Shown here one piece after another: positions 16,141-26,689 of a stretch of DNA of 32,386 nt; position 1 is the first letter of the stretch; each line of letters starts with the position of its first letter. The DNA is from Kitasatospora sp. MAA19 (lineage in GTDB: Bacteria > Actinomycetota > Actinomycetes > Streptomycetales > Streptomycetaceae). A program made the position numbers and the translations under genes. The stretch spans positions 1-32,386 of the forward strand of contig NZ_JARXYZ010000055.1 in NCBI RefSeq assembly GCF_029894125.1, written 5' to 3'. The notes under the pieces were generated by a model that had not been told where the DNA came from, searched no databases, and worked only from the letters and a program-made list of their open reading frames with translations.

Positions 16141-16910
16141 TCGGTAGCTGCTGCAGCTTCTTCGGTAGCTCGGTAGCTGCCCGGATTTGAGTCGCTCGTT
16201 CGGTCGCTGACAGCAAAAAGCCAGGTCAGAGCACTGGTGGGTGCTGGATCAGCGACTGAAGCGACCGAAGTCCAGAAGATAGCTCACACAGACTAGCCGA
16301 GCGAGCACATACGGTCCCGGACCACCGGGACTTGCGGGGAAACTGAGCGACCGAACCCCGGGGCAGCGACCGAGTCGCTTCGGTCGCTGTTTTCGGTCCG
16401 GGGACGTTTCCGCAGGTCGAAGCCGATTTTCCCAACAAACAGCGACTGAAGCGACTGAAGCCCGGGTCTATAACGCGCACACGCACACGGGAATGTCTTC
16501 ATATACCGGACCTTGAGTCGCTTGAGTCGCTGATGGGGTAGGTGAATAGGCTCTGACCTGGTGTTTTACCCAGCGACCGAAGCCCAGCGACTGAAAGCGA
16601 CCGAGTCTCTCGAGGGTCAGGGCCCGGCGTGTCGCGCGTATCAGGTGCGAGGTGAAGCCGCCGGTTCGGTCGCTTGGGTCGCTTCAGTAGCTGTGACTGC
16701 CGCCAAGGCACAGCCCAGCGCCCGCCCCCGGTGGTCTGTTCCCCAGGTGAACGTACGTGCCCGTGGTTCCGGAGTCGGGTCACTCCAGTCGCTTGGGTCG
16801 CTCAGCAGAGGCTCAGTCGCTGTCAGCGGGAGAGACACCGGTGAAAGGCACCCCGAGAAGCGCGTGAGCGCTCCTGCCAGCTACCGAAGCGACCCAAGCG
16901 ACTCTGGTAC
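16141..16910. repeat. Iteron-like array, candidate replication origin
   Basis: The gene-free interval between the prim-pol operon and the divergent helicase contains 22 copies of AGCGAC or its complement GTCGCT between 16191 and 16902, plus variant GTAGCT copies near 16144, 16165, 16173 and 16687. The copies start at 16191, 16203, 16251, 16260, 16346, 16365, 16374, 16383, 16441, 16450, 16517, 16526, 16572, 16586, 16596, 16669, 16678, 16788, 16797, 16816, 16888 and 16897. In seven clusters neighbouring copies are exactly 9 bp apart, giving a 9-mer unit AGCGACYGA. AT-richer patches (around 16210, 16425 and 16500) lie between the clusters. Position and structure fit iterons bound by a replication initiator, and the array may also hold the promoters of both flanking transcripts. 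Confidence 0.75.
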
Positions 16911-17012
16911 GGACATTCCGTTACTTTCGGAGTAGTGGCCGGCCAGGGGTGCCCGTGCCGATCGGGAAGCCCCGGAGACCCCACTGTCGGACGCCGGTGG
17001 TATTCATCGGTC

Positions 17013-18896
<1,884 letters not shown>

Positions 18897-18902
18897 CACC
18901 GC

Positions 18903-19746
18903 CAAGAGGACGTGCCCTCGGACCTCGCCGAGACCGCGGCGCGCGACGATCAGGATCCAGGTCCAGCGGTCCGCCGCTTCGGGAGTGCGGAGTTTCGGGG
19001 TGGTCCATTCGAGGATCTGCTTCGCGAAGCGGAAGAGGTGATCCAGATCGAAGCGGTGAAGAGATGCCTGCCAGCAACGGTCCACATCGGCGGGGGCAGA
19101 GCCGGTTTTCGAGGACCACAACCGCACCGGAGGGGCATCCCGGTTCTTCGACAGATACTCGATCTTCGACCGCGTCAACGTCCCTTCGGCCAAGGGTAGT
19201 TCACCGTCGTGGTCGAGCCAGGAGGAGCCGTGGGTGGACCCGGTCCCATGCCTGGGCTTCGGCCTTTACCGTAGTGGGGCGGTGTCGGTGGCTGTGGTGA
19301 TCGCGGGTTCGGGCCGGGTCTCCGGTTCGGTGAAGCGGAATTCCGGGCCGTGTTTGGGCGCCCGGCCGTTGGCGCCGTGCATCCGCGGCAGCTTCTGCAG
19401 GCGCATGACACAGTCGGAGCGGATGCGGCCGACCAGCTCGACGGGGAAGTCGCGCAGGACCCGGGCCAGGCGGGTGGCGCCCGGTCCGCAGCCGACCGAC
19501 GTCGATCCGGCCGTGGTGTAAGCCGCCGTACATCGCTCCGTGCCCACGTCGGTGCTCGGGCAACAGCGTCAGATCCACCGGGGACTTCACCGCACCGTCC
19601 GCACACAGCACGGCGTCCACCAGCTCGAACAACTCGTCACGCCGGGCGGTCAGACGCTCGTAGAACTCGCCCCGGAAACGTGACGCTTCCGCGGACGGTT
19701 CCCTCCGGACGGCATCTGGCAGCAGACTCACCCTCACGGCCTTCAT
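18903..19746 (-). pseudogene. Decayed transposase with internal deletion
   Basis: The N-terminus is on the minus strand from ATG 19746 (MKAVRVSLLPDAVRREPSAE, then SRFRGEFYERLTARRDELFE and LTLLPEHRRGHGAMYGG). After HHGRIDVGRLR near 19500 the text jumps to TRLARVLRDFPVELVGRIRS in another frame. The middle of the protein, including the first catalytic region, is therefore missing. Another shift near 19265 leads to AEAQAWDRVHPRL. From about 19200 a further frame gives LTRSKIEYLSKNRDAPPV, HRFDLDHLFRFAKQILEW and LRTPEAADRWTWI. From memory the pieces belong to the abundant Streptomyces transposase family catalogued as NF041680. Similarity ends a few bases beyond the stop of the nuclease-helicase gene, so the element was inserted directly behind it. 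Confidence 0.85.
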
Positions 19747-19794
19747 CTTGGTCACGCGCATCCTTGGTCGGAGCACATGATCAGACGAAGGCCG

Positions 19795-19821
19795 GGGTCT
19801 GTCCAGCGACTGGACAGACCC
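19795..19821 (-). terminator. Strong hairpin after the GH114 gene
   Basis: GGGTCTGTCCAG and CTGGACAGACCC form a perfect 12-bp stem with a CGA loop, about 32 bases beyond the stop codon of the minus-strand gene 19853-20749. No T-run follows, which is common for terminators in high-GC actinomycetes. Confidence 0.75.
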
Positions 19822-19852
19822 TGCAGGCACACGAGCGGGTGACGGGGTTGGT

Positions 19853-20749
19853 TCAGCAGGTCTGGCGCAGGTAGCCGGGGTTGCTCGGTGGAACGACGTT
19901 GAGGTCGCGCCGCACGATGCTGATGCGGGTCCCCCAAGTCGTGCACGCCGTCTGGAGGCCCTGCTCGTCGTACTCGATGTCGAATACGCTGTCGCCGAAC
20001 GCGTGGGTGTAACGGTCGCACTCGCCGTACGTGCCGCACTGTTCCACCACCGCGAAGTCGAGGCCCAGTTGCTGCCGGTCCGGGGCCAGCTCCGCCGCGT
20101 TCTTCTGGGCGATGGCAAGGCCTTGTCCGTGGGCGTGCGCGACGAGTAGAGACTGGTACGCCTCGGCGTCGGCCGCGCCCAGCAGTCCGGCCGACCGTGT
20201 GTAGCTGTCGTAGTTGTCCGGCTCGACGGCGTTGAAGCCCTTGGTGGCGCACTCGTCGATCCAGCCGTCCACCTTCAGAGCGATCCGCTGACGCTTGGTG
20301 TCCGCGCTGATGTCCAGCAGCGCCTCGTTCCAGGTGGTGTCGTGGACGACGTTGCCAGCCTGGTCCCGGAGCAACAGGTCCTGGTCCCATTCCTGCTCTG
20401 CGTCCGGCTGGGCCTGGAAGCCGTTGACGTAGCAGATGTTGTAGATCCCCGGTGCCGGGGACACCCCGTGGTCGCGGCTGACGACGGACACACCGGCCGG
20501 CGGCTGGTACGGCCCGCCGATCTGGTAGTCGAACCCGGCGTGCACTGGAGGCACCGTCACGGCGGGCGAGGCCGTCGCCGATGCCGATGTTCCCTCGGAC
20601 GTGGAAGGCGAGACCGTCACCGCCGGTTCCGCGGTTCCGCCGCAGGAACTGCACGAAGAGACTGCGAGAACGGCTGCCGCCGAGATCGTCAGCGCTGCGG
20701 CGATCCTGACCCGCGACCTGCGGGATCGACCATGGTCAACGGGCATCAT
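19853..20749 (-). CDS. GH114-type (endo-alpha-1,4-polygalactosaminidase-like) lipoprotein
   Basis: A 298-residue secreted protein with start ATG 20749 and GGAG four bases upstream. Residues 1-33 are a signal peptide with basic residues, a hydrophobic stretch (IAAALTISAAAVLAV) and a lipobox VSSC, with Cys33 as the likely lipid-modified residue. A Ser/Thr-rich linker runs to about 66. The TIM-barrel domain then shows the family blocks HAGFDYQIGGPYQPPAGVSV, GIYNICYVNGFQAQPD, WNEALLDI, GWIDECATKGFNAVEPDNYD and GLAIAQKNAAELAPDR, and later VVEQCGTYGECDRYTH. These match glycoside hydrolase family 114. Hydrolysis of alpha-1,4-linked galactosamine polymers is known for the founding enzyme; the natural substrate here is unknown. 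It is expected to act outside the membrane. A strong hairpin follows the gene. Confidence 0.85.
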   Translation of the reverse strand: MMPVDHGRSRRSRVRIAAALTISAAAVLAVSSCSSCGGTAEPAVTVSPSTSEGTSASATASPAVTVPPVHAGFDYQIGGPYQPPAGVSVVSRDHGVSPAPGIYNICYVNGFQAQPDAEQEWDQDLLLRDQAGNVVHDTTWNEALLDISADTKRQRIALKVDGWIDECATKGFNAVEPDNYDSYTRSAGLLGAADAEAYQSLLVAHAHGQGLAIAQKNAAELAPDRQQLGLDFAVVEQCGTYGECDRYTHAFGDSVFDIEYDEQGLQTACTTWGTRISIVRRDLNVVPPSNPGYLRQTC

Positions 20750-21245
20750 CGAACTCCAGGATGACAGGGCATGTCCTCAGGGCAGCTCCCCCCGTGCGGT
20801 GCCGGAAACACGAAGGACCACCCCGGTGCTTTCCTCCCGAGAAGGGACAACCGGGACGACAGGGGAATCGAGGAATGTCCGGGGAAAAGGGAGGACCAGG
20901 CGCATCGCGCCGGGCGACGGAACCGCCGTCGTGCGCCCGCGATTTGATCGTATGAGAACGTCGAGTGGCGCCGCATCGGCGTGGAAGAGCGCAGCGCGGC
21001 AGCCTTCGTCCCGGCCGGAAGAACCACGGCCGCTTCGCGGCGGCAGCGGTCAGGCGCAGTGCCCCCTGATCGCCTGCCTCGTCGGGCAGGGCGTCGATGG
21101 GGCGGCGAGGCCGCGTAGTAGTGCGGCTGCGGTGCTACCGGGCAGCCAGGTTCCGTGCGAGAAGCAGACACAGCAGGGTGATCGCGTCATCGGGGTCGGC
21201 GGACAGCAGCATCTGGTTGTCGGCGGCGTCAGGGACCGGGCGGTG
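20750..21245. other. Intergenic stretch upstream of the GH114 gene
   Basis: No intact gene is supported. The minus strand at about 21155-21240 encodes ADNQMLLSADPDDAITLLCL then LLARNLAAR and a stop, which looks like the tail of a lost gene. An AT-richer spot (GATTTGATCGTATGAGAACG, about 20940-20960) could belong to a promoter, but no clear boxes are seen. Confidence 0.35.
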
Positions 21246-21250
21246 ATCGA

Positions 21251-21280
21251 CGCCGGCGGCCAAGGTCTTGGCCGCCGGCG
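21251..21280 (-). terminator. Strong hairpin after the beta-helix gene
   Basis: CGCCGGCGGCCAAG (21251-21264) and CTTGGCCGCCGGCG (21267-21280) form a perfect 14-bp stem with a two-base gap between the arms. It lies about 35 bases beyond the stop codon of the minus-strand gene 21315-22196. Confidence 0.75.
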
Positions 21281-21314
21281 AGGTGTGGAGGCTGCGGACA
21301 GCGGGCTCGGTGGG

Positions 21315-22196
21315 TCAGGCCACGCAGCCGGGGACCGTGGTGGGGCTGCCGAAGCAGTTGGTCGGGTTGTTGGCGAGCACGGCGGTGAAGTTGAGCGTGA
21401 CGCTGCCGCTGTCGTTGTAGACGCCTCCAGGGGCGTTGGTCGCGAAGTTGCTGACGACCTTGCTCAGGGTGAGCGTGGTGGTGGCGCCGGCACCGCCGAA
21501 GTTGGCGATTCCGCCGCCCGCACCCGTGGGCCCGGATGCCGAGTTGTCGTAGACGGAGCTTCGCGAGACGTTCAGCGTACCGTCGTTGGCCACTCCGCCG
21601 CCCAGCTCGAGCGCGTTGTTGTTGACGACAGTGCTCTTGTCGATGGTCATGTCGCCGTCGTTGCCCAGACCGCCTCCGTTGTGGAGCGCGCTGTTGCCAC
21701 TGATGAGGCTGCGGTCGACGTGCGTGGTGGACCCGGTGTTGCCGCCGATCCCGCCGGAGAAGTCGGCGTGGTTGTCACGGATGAGGCTGCGCCTGACAGT
21801 GAGGACTCCGTCGTTGCGGATGCCGCCCCCGAAGCCTCCCGTCGCGTCACCGTTGGTGATGATGGCCTCGCGAAGGTCCAGGTTTCCCGTCGAGTCGACC
21901 GTGAGGATGCGGAAGGCCGGCGCGGCCGGGTCACGGGTGATGGTGGCGCCGTCACCCTTGATGGTGATCGTGTTCTGGATGGACGGCAGCGGGGTGGTCA
22001 GGGTGTAGATGCAGCCCGGGGCCAGGGCGAGCGTGCCGCCGGAGGTGTTCGCGTTGGTGATGGCGCTCGCCAGCGCGTCGGTGGTGCACGGGACGAACGT
22101 CTGCGCGGCTGCCGGGGTGGCGGCCACACCGGTGACCATGAGGGCGGCCGCCCCGAGAGCGCCCAGCGTTCGGATCGCCAGCTTGCTGTGGTTCAT
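21315..22196 (-). CDS. Secreted right-handed beta-helix protein
   Basis: A 293-residue protein starting at ATG 22196 with GGGAGAAGCG just upstream as ribosome binding site. A Sec signal peptide covers about residues 1-31 (LGALGAAALMVTGVAA, then TPAAA before the mature QTFVPCTTD). The mature part begins with a conserved block (ALASAITNANTSGGTLALAP, GCIYTLTTPLP). It then shows repeated turns of a parallel beta-helix marked by GG-rich motifs: GGFGGGIRNDGVLTVRRSLI, FSGGIGGNTGSTTHVDRSLI, HNGGGLGNDGDMTIDKSTV, ELGGGVANDGTLNVSRSSV and GAGGGIANFGG. It ends GSPTTVPGCVA. Such proteins resemble polymorphic outer-membrane protein repeats and pectate lyase-like folds. No catalytic set is evident, so binding to or degrading a polysaccharide is only a possibility. 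The Cys near each end of the mature chain may form disulphides. Confidence 0.85.
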   Translation of the reverse strand: MNHSKLAIRTLGALGAAALMVTGVAATPAAAQTFVPCTTDALASAITNANTSGGTLALAPGCIYTLTTPLPSIQNTITIKGDGATITRDPAAPAFRILTVDSTGNLDLREAIITNGDATGGFGGGIRNDGVLTVRRSLIRDNHADFSGGIGGNTGSTTHVDRSLISGNSALHNGGGLGNDGDMTIDKSTVVNNNALELGGGVANDGTLNVSRSSVYDNSASGPTGAGGGIANFGGAGATTTLTLSKVVSNFATNAPGGVYNDSGSVTLNFTAVLANNPTNCFGSPTTVPGCVA

Positions 22197-22376
22197 CGCT
22201 TCTCCCTGGTGTCGAGTGGATCGTTCACGGGGCTGCGTGCGGCGTGTCCGGGAACGGGTCGAGGGTGTGCTGGGACCAGGCTCGTGGTGGCTTGAGCCCT
22301 CTGGTGTGGTCTGGTCGCACCTGTTCGGGCACCCGGCCTGCGGCTGTCGGGGGCGCAGGGGGTGAACGTCCGTGCG

Positions 22377-22625
22377 TCAGCGATGGCAGAGCCCCCGGCA
22401 CCGCCTCCGGTGGGTCCTTGATTCGGGCTGACGGCCGGCGGGGGTCGTGACGACGCTCACCGTGTTCGCGCCGTTGTCGCTCACGTAGGAGGAGAGAGAG
22501 TCTGGGGTGAATGCCACCTTGCTCAGGGCGGTGTCGATCACGTTCACGCTGACAGCCGCGTTGTTCACCACGTGGGCGCGGCTGCCGTTCGGGGTGACCG
22601 CGATCCCGGTGGGCCCGCCCCGACC
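22377..22625 (-). pseudogene. YVTN-type beta-propeller relic
   Basis: The minus strand reads TGIAVTPNGSRAHVVNNAA, then VSVNVIDTALSKVAFTPDSL and SSYVSDNGANTVSVVTTP. These are the blades of a YVTN/NHL-type beta-propeller, in which xGIAVTPDGxxAYVxN repeats recur. Upstream, a frameshift is suggested near 22610, where VPVGAGP appears in another frame. Only about two blades remain and there is no signal peptide or start, so this is the remnant of a surface-exposed or secreted propeller protein. It stands upstream of the beta-helix gene on the same strand. Confidence 0.65.
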
Positions 22626-22639
22626 GGCACGGTCGCGTC

Positions 22640-22918
22640 CGTCGCCGCCGGCCCTGCTGTCAGGCGGTCAGTCGCTGAGGTCATGACGTCCCCTCCGGTC
22701 AAACGGGGACCGTCGACGTCCAAAGGCCGTCGCGTTCACGACAGCCGACATGACGTTGGCTCCTTACCGGGGGCGCCCGACGGCTGCCGGACCGGGAGCA
22801 CATGTTTGTCTCCTGAGGTCCAACGCATTCCCCCGGCAAGGGATGGGCGGCCCACCGGGTGTAATCGCTACGAGTAACTCATAGGGTTACAGAAGGTAGC
22901 CATCAGAAGACCTGCTTC
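22640..22918. other. Stretch without a recognisable gene
   Basis: No frame has consistent coding character. It contains AT-richer DNA near 22868-22895 (ATCGCTACGAGTAACTCATA) of unknown meaning. Confidence 0.35.
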
Positions 22919-23344
22919 TCACCCGAACGGCCGAGCGCGCTCTACCCGGAAACGATCCCGCACGTGCTGTCCACCCAGCCGCGACAGCCGCTTCCCCGCG
23001 TACCGCGGCCACACCTGCCAGCCCTGCAGCGTCTCGTTCGCGTTCCCCTGGGACGGCCCCGTCAGCAGACGCGGAGCGGCCTCCAGCGACCTACAAACCC
23101 TTGCAGGTCCAGGCCCGGGCGGGCGCTCGGCGCGGGCGCCCCGGAGGCGTTCCTGGTCCTCGCGACGGGCGGCCTCGCCTCGCGCTCGGCGAGAAGGCGT
23201 GTCTCCCACCACAGGTCGAGGAGGGCTGTCGCAGGGGGCAGCCACCTGTGGCACGACCTCCGTGTGCGGGTGCTCGAAGGAGGGCGGGCAGCGGTAGAGC
23301 TGCATGTTGTCGCTCCGCCCGATCTGGATGCGGGTATCGCTCGC
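22919..23344 (-). pseudogene. Frameshifted gene remnant of unknown family
   Basis: Two minus-strand frames alternate in a way that suggests one protein with compensating shifts. It begins MQLYRCPPSFEHPHTEVVPQ. A second frame gives LLDLWWETRLLAEREARPPV and RPGLDLQGFVGRW. The first frame resumes with APRLLTGPSQGNANETLQGW, then QVWPRYAGKRLSRLGGQHV, and stops at 22919. The alternative is chance open frames, so confidence is limited. The family was not recognised. Confidence 0.35.
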
Positions 23345-23356
23345 AGCGCGGACTCG

Positions 23357-24943
23357 TCAGTCGCGGGCACGGAGGCTGGTTTCCTCGAGGTCGAGTTCGC
23401 GCTGGATCCGGCGCCGGGTGGCGTTGCTGATCATGTTCGCTTCGTAGAGGCGCTGGAGCTCGGCCGCCTCGATGCCGATGAGTGTCCGGCGTATCTCGCG
23501 GTAGGCGTCGGCGGGACGGGCGTCCGGGTCGCTGTAGTGGGCGTCTTCCGCTTGGTGGATGCGCGCTTCCAGATCGCGGCGAGCCTGTTTCACGGCGGCC
23601 TCGGCGGCGGCGCCCAGTTCGGCGAGCTCATCCAGATCGCCGAGCTGTTTGAGCTCTTCGAGAGCGGTGTGGGCGATGCGTCGGCGGGTCCGGGCCTCCT
23701 CCCGGGCGGTGTGCTCCGGTTCCAGAGCGATGCCCGAGCGGCGGACGACGGAAGCGAGGGTGAAGCCCTGGAACACAACGGTGAGCGCGACGGTCCCGGT
23801 GGTGAGCGTGAGAACGAGCGCCCGGTGCGGCAGCGGCGCCCCCGTGTCGGTGACCAGGGGGATGGAGAGCGCGGCGGCCAGCGGCATGACGCCTCGGGTG
23901 CCCGCCCAGGACAGGACGGCCGGAACACGCCAGGAGAGGCGACTGTCGCCGTCCCTGTGCCGGTAGTGGATCAGGGCGGACAGCGGGAAGATCCACAGCA
24001 GGCGGATCGCCAGCACGGTGAAGGCGATCACCGGCACCCACAGCGGCCAGCCGTGCTCGTCGTGCGCGAGGTGACGGACCGCGGAAGGGAGCTCGAGACC
24101 GATGAGGGCGAAGACGACGCTCTCCAGCAGGAAGGTCACGGTGTCGTAGACGGCGTGGACCTGGAGACGGACGGGGGCGTTGCCGAGCTTGTGGCCGGTG
24201 CTGCCGAGGACCACCCCGGACACGATGACGGCGGTCACGCCGGAGGCGTGCGAGTCCTCCGCGATGACGTACGAGGCGTACGGAGTGACCAATGCGATGA
24301 CGGTCTCCAGCACGGGGTCCTCGGTCCGTCTGCGGATGAGGGTCACCACCGCGGCGACCGCCGCGCCGATGAGGGCTCCTCCGCCCGCGAGGATCAGGAA
24401 CTGCTCGACCGTCCCGGACACCGTGATGGCGCTGCCGGAAACCGCGGTCGCCACGGCGACCTTGTACAGAACCAGCGACGTGGCGTCGTTGAACAGGCTT
24501 TCCGCCTGCACCATGGCCTGCACCCGCGGTGGCAGGGACAGGCGCCGGCCGAGTGCGGTAACGGCCACGGGGTCGGTGCTGGCCAGGACAGCGCCAAGGA
24601 TGAACGCGGTCGCGATGGTGAGCGGGGTGATCGCTCGGGCGACGTACCCGACGGCGACGGCCGAGGCCAGGACCAGACCGAAGACCAGGCCGGTCACCGG
24701 CCGCCACACGCTGCGCAGGTCGCGAACGGAGATTTCCCCGGCCGAGGCGTAGAGCAGTGGCGGCAGCACCAGCACGCTGATCACGTGAGGCGGCAGGCGG
24801 ACCTCGGGAACCCAGGGTATGAGCCCGACGACCAGACCGGCGATGACGAGGAGCGAGGGAGCGGGCAGGCGCCACCGCCGGGCACCGGTCGCCACGGCCG
24901 TGGCCAGGACCACGAGCAGCAGGATGACGGTCAGACCAGTCAT
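23357..24943 (-). CDS. CPA1-family Na+/H+ antiporter
   Basis: An intact 528-residue membrane protein starting at ATG 24943 with GGGGA upstream. About twelve hydrophobic segments occupy residues 1-410. The ion-translocation region carries ASTDPVAVTALGRR (121-134) and the paired acidic motif QAESLFNDATSLVLYKVA (146-163) with Asn152 and Asp153, both hallmarks of the cation:proton antiporter 1 family. Later GLELPSAVRHLAHDEHGWP and SWAGTRGVMPLAAALSIPL complete the exchanger signature. Residues from about 415 form a charged, helical cytoplasmic tail (EELKQLGDLDELAELGAAAE and onwards, ending TSLRARD), which probably regulates activity. Role: electroneutral exchange of Na+ or K+ for H+ in the plasma membrane, used in pH and salt homeostasis. 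It is a single transcription unit with no clear terminator. Confidence 0.9.
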   Translation of the reverse strand: MTGLTVILLLVVLATAVATGARRWRLPAPSLLVIAGLVVGLIPWVPEVRLPPHVISVLVLPPLLYASAGEISVRDLRSVWRPVTGLVFGLVLASAVAVGYVARAITPLTIATAFILGAVLASTDPVAVTALGRRLSLPPRVQAMVQAESLFNDATSLVLYKVAVATAVSGSAITVSGTVEQFLILAGGGALIGAAVAAVVTLIRRRTEDPVLETVIALVTPYASYVIAEDSHASGVTAVIVSGVVLGSTGHKLGNAPVRLQVHAVYDTVTFLLESVVFALIGLELPSAVRHLAHDEHGWPLWVPVIAFTVLAIRLLWIFPLSALIHYRHRDGDSRLSWRVPAVLSWAGTRGVMPLAAALSIPLVTDTGAPLPHRALVLTLTTGTVALTVVFQGFTLASVVRRSGIALEPEHTAREEARTRRRIAHTALEELKQLGDLDELAELGAAAEAAVKQARRDLEARIHQAEDAHYSDPDARPADAYREIRRTLIGIEAAELQRLYEANMISNATRRRIQRELDLEETSLRARD

Positions 24944-25200
24944 ACAGCGTCCCCAGTGGGTTACGGCTTGTTACCCCCTCTGACCAGGTGCTCTATCAAC
25001 GTAACCGGATCACGGACGCCAGCGCACCGCCAACGGCGGCCCCGGCGACAAGGACGGACCCCCTGGACGGCGTACGGTGAAAAACAGTGCCGCGCCCATC
25101 GCGATGCGCTCACCGGGATGGGGCGCCGTTCGAGGCCGTGGTGGCACTCAGGCGGGGGGCGGCATCCGCTGAGATGACCCCCACGATGCGGACACACCTG
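24944..25200. other. Stretch without a recognisable gene
   Basis: Upstream region of the antiporter on the minus strand. The patch GCTCTATCAACGTAACCGG (about 24990-25010) is AT-richer and may include promoter elements. No gene is seen. Confidence 0.35.
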
Positions 25201-25204
25201 ACAA

Positions 25205-25221
25205 TGGATCTTGTAGATCCA
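25205..25221 (-). terminator. Small hairpin after the IstA gene
   Basis: TGGATCT and AGATCCA form a 7-bp stem with a TGT loop, 80 bases beyond the stop codon of the minus-strand gene 25301-26686. The stem is short, so the assignment as a terminator is weak. Confidence 0.3.
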
Positions 25222-25300
25222 GGCAGGTGACGATCCGCGTGGCAGGGTTCAGGCGCCTCGCCAGGTTGGTGTGGCTTCGCCGGTAGGGCGTCGGGTCATG

Positions 25301-26686
25301 TCATCGACGCATGGCGAGGTGGATCACGGCCTCTGAACGGACGAGCTCGTTGCCCTCGGTCGGTTCCTTCCGGATCCGATCGAGAACGCCCGTCCACGAC
25401 CAGGATCGGCCGGGGCGCCCCGGCGAACCGTCAGCCTGTCGACCGGGCTCTAATCCGTCCTCCTGACCGGCGTCCTGTCGGAGCTCTTGGGCCGCCGCGA
25501 GCGCTTCGGCGGACGGCGGACTGTACATCTTGCTGTGGCAGGCCGGCCTCGATACCGGGAGCGGGCGTTCGAGGCTGATCCCGTGCCGGCGGCCGATGAC
25601 CGACAGGCTGGCACCGTCGGGCGCCAGTGAATGCTGAACGATCACCCTTCCACGAGGGGTCGTGATCGCCAGAAGGGGATCACCGAGCCTTCGGCGCACT
25701 TCCACGGTGTGACCGTGCAGATGCCGTGGAACCGCGTAGAGGTTGCCCCGGTAGGACACCATGCTGTTGGCCGAGACCGCGCAAGCCACGCTGATCTTGG
25801 CAGGGTACGGGTCGTGGGGAAGGTCGAGCAGGACCGTCGCAGCGGGCACGGTGTACCCGTCGTGGCCGCCGCTTGCCGCGGCCCGGCGAACGTCCATGAG
25901 CCTGGCCAGCCTGCTGAGGCTCTCCTGCGCCTCCAGCAGGCCGGTGTCCGCGCCAATGGTCTGCCACCACAGAACGAGTGCTTGCCTGATCGCCTCGTCG
26001 TCGGCGTGTTGCCCCGCCGGACAGAGATCCGCGACAACACCGTAGTGCTTCGCGACCTTGCCCAGCGCCGTGGCCAGTTTGCCACCTTCCGGGCAGTGGA
26101 TCGGCTGCGTCCGGTCGAAGCGCCAGCGCCAGCCGGTTCCGCCGAACTGGCGCAGGATCCGGTCGACGGAGTCGACCAGGTGGCCGAGATCGATCTGCTC
26201 TGCGAGTGCTGCGCTCCAGCGCTGGGAGTGGGTCAGGCGTCCTACCAGGATGCAAGCATGAGTACTGCCCCAGTCCGCAGGGGGGTCGGAGAGGACGAAC
26301 CAGCGGAAGTGCACTTCCTCCGCGTTGTCCGGCCGGCCGGGGCGGGCGCGGGGGGGACGCTGGCACAGCGGGCACCGGGGACGCAGCTGATGGGTCCGCA
26401 GAGCGCGGGTGAAGGTCGAGTAGCCGCCGCTGTAGCCCAGATCGACGAGTTCGGCGAACAGCGTCGACGCCTGGAAGTGGGCATCGTCCTGCAACCGCCG
26501 GCGGCAGTAGGGGATGAACCGCTCGAACTCGTCCCGGCCGGAGCTGCGGACTCCGACCGTGCGCTTCCCGCTCAGATAGGAGCTCACGGTCTTGCGGTCG
26601 CGGCCGAGGAGACGGGCGATTGCGGCGATGGACAACCCCCGGGATCGGAGGGCGCAGATGTTGATGTATTCCTCTCCGGTCAGCAT
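25301..26686 (-). CDS. istA: IS21-family IstA-like transposase, no IstB partner
   Basis: A 461-residue protein. The start at ATG 26686 (MLTGEEYINICALRSRG) is set by AGGAG five bases upstream; the frame is open further but not coding. An N-terminal helix-turn-helix (LSIAAIARLLGRDRKTVSSY, residues 18-37) is followed by the DDE integrase-like core and the C-terminal barrel of the Mu/IS21 type (SYRGNLYAVPRHLHGHTVEV). In relatives the first catalytic Asp lies in a block like FDWFVLSDPP; here the text is VHFRWFVLSDPPADWG, with Arg128 in its place. Asp191 (RWRFDRT) and Glu231 (ADDEAIRQ) are present. No istB ATPase gene follows downstream, where a complete IS21 element would have it. The frame itself is intact, so it may be a recent relic or a retained DNA-binding protein. 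Confidence 0.8.
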   Translation of the reverse strand: MLTGEEYINICALRSRGLSIAAIARLLGRDRKTVSSYLSGKRTVGVRSSGRDEFERFIPYCRRRLQDDAHFQASTLFAELVDLGYSGGYSTFTRALRTHQLRPRCPLCQRPPRARPGRPDNAEEVHFRWFVLSDPPADWGSTHACILVGRLTHSQRWSAALAEQIDLGHLVDSVDRILRQFGGTGWRWRFDRTQPIHCPEGGKLATALGKVAKHYGVVADLCPAGQHADDEAIRQALVLWWQTIGADTGLLEAQESLSRLARLMDVRRAAASGGHDGYTVPAATVLLDLPHDPYPAKISVACAVSANSMVSYRGNLYAVPRHLHGHTVEVRRRLGDPLLAITTPRGRVIVQHSLAPDGASLSVIGRRHGISLERPLPVSRPACHSKMYSPPSAEALAAAQELRQDAGQEDGLEPGRQADGSPGRPGRSWSWTGVLDRIRKEPTEGNELVRSEAVIHLAMRR

Positions 26687-26689
26687 TCC

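Noticed and set aside
16121..16216. Upstream extension of the prim-pol gene to 16216
   Set aside because: The extension is made of the AGCGAC/GTAGCT repeats, while GTG 16120 has a strong ribosome binding site at proper spacing.
16141..16910. The repeat array as a CRISPR
   Set aside because: Units are 6-9 bp, occur in both orientations and have no uniform spacers; no cas gene is present.
20601..22295. A 564-residue plus-strand frame rich in Val, Gly, Asp and Arg
   Set aside because: It is antisense to the GH114 and beta-helix genes, both of which have signal peptides and family motifs. Long antisense frames are normal in GC-rich DNA.
22964..25177. A 737-residue plus-strand frame, Gly/Asp/Gln/His-rich
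   Set aside because: It is the antisense shadow of the Na+/H+ antiporter and has no motif of its own.
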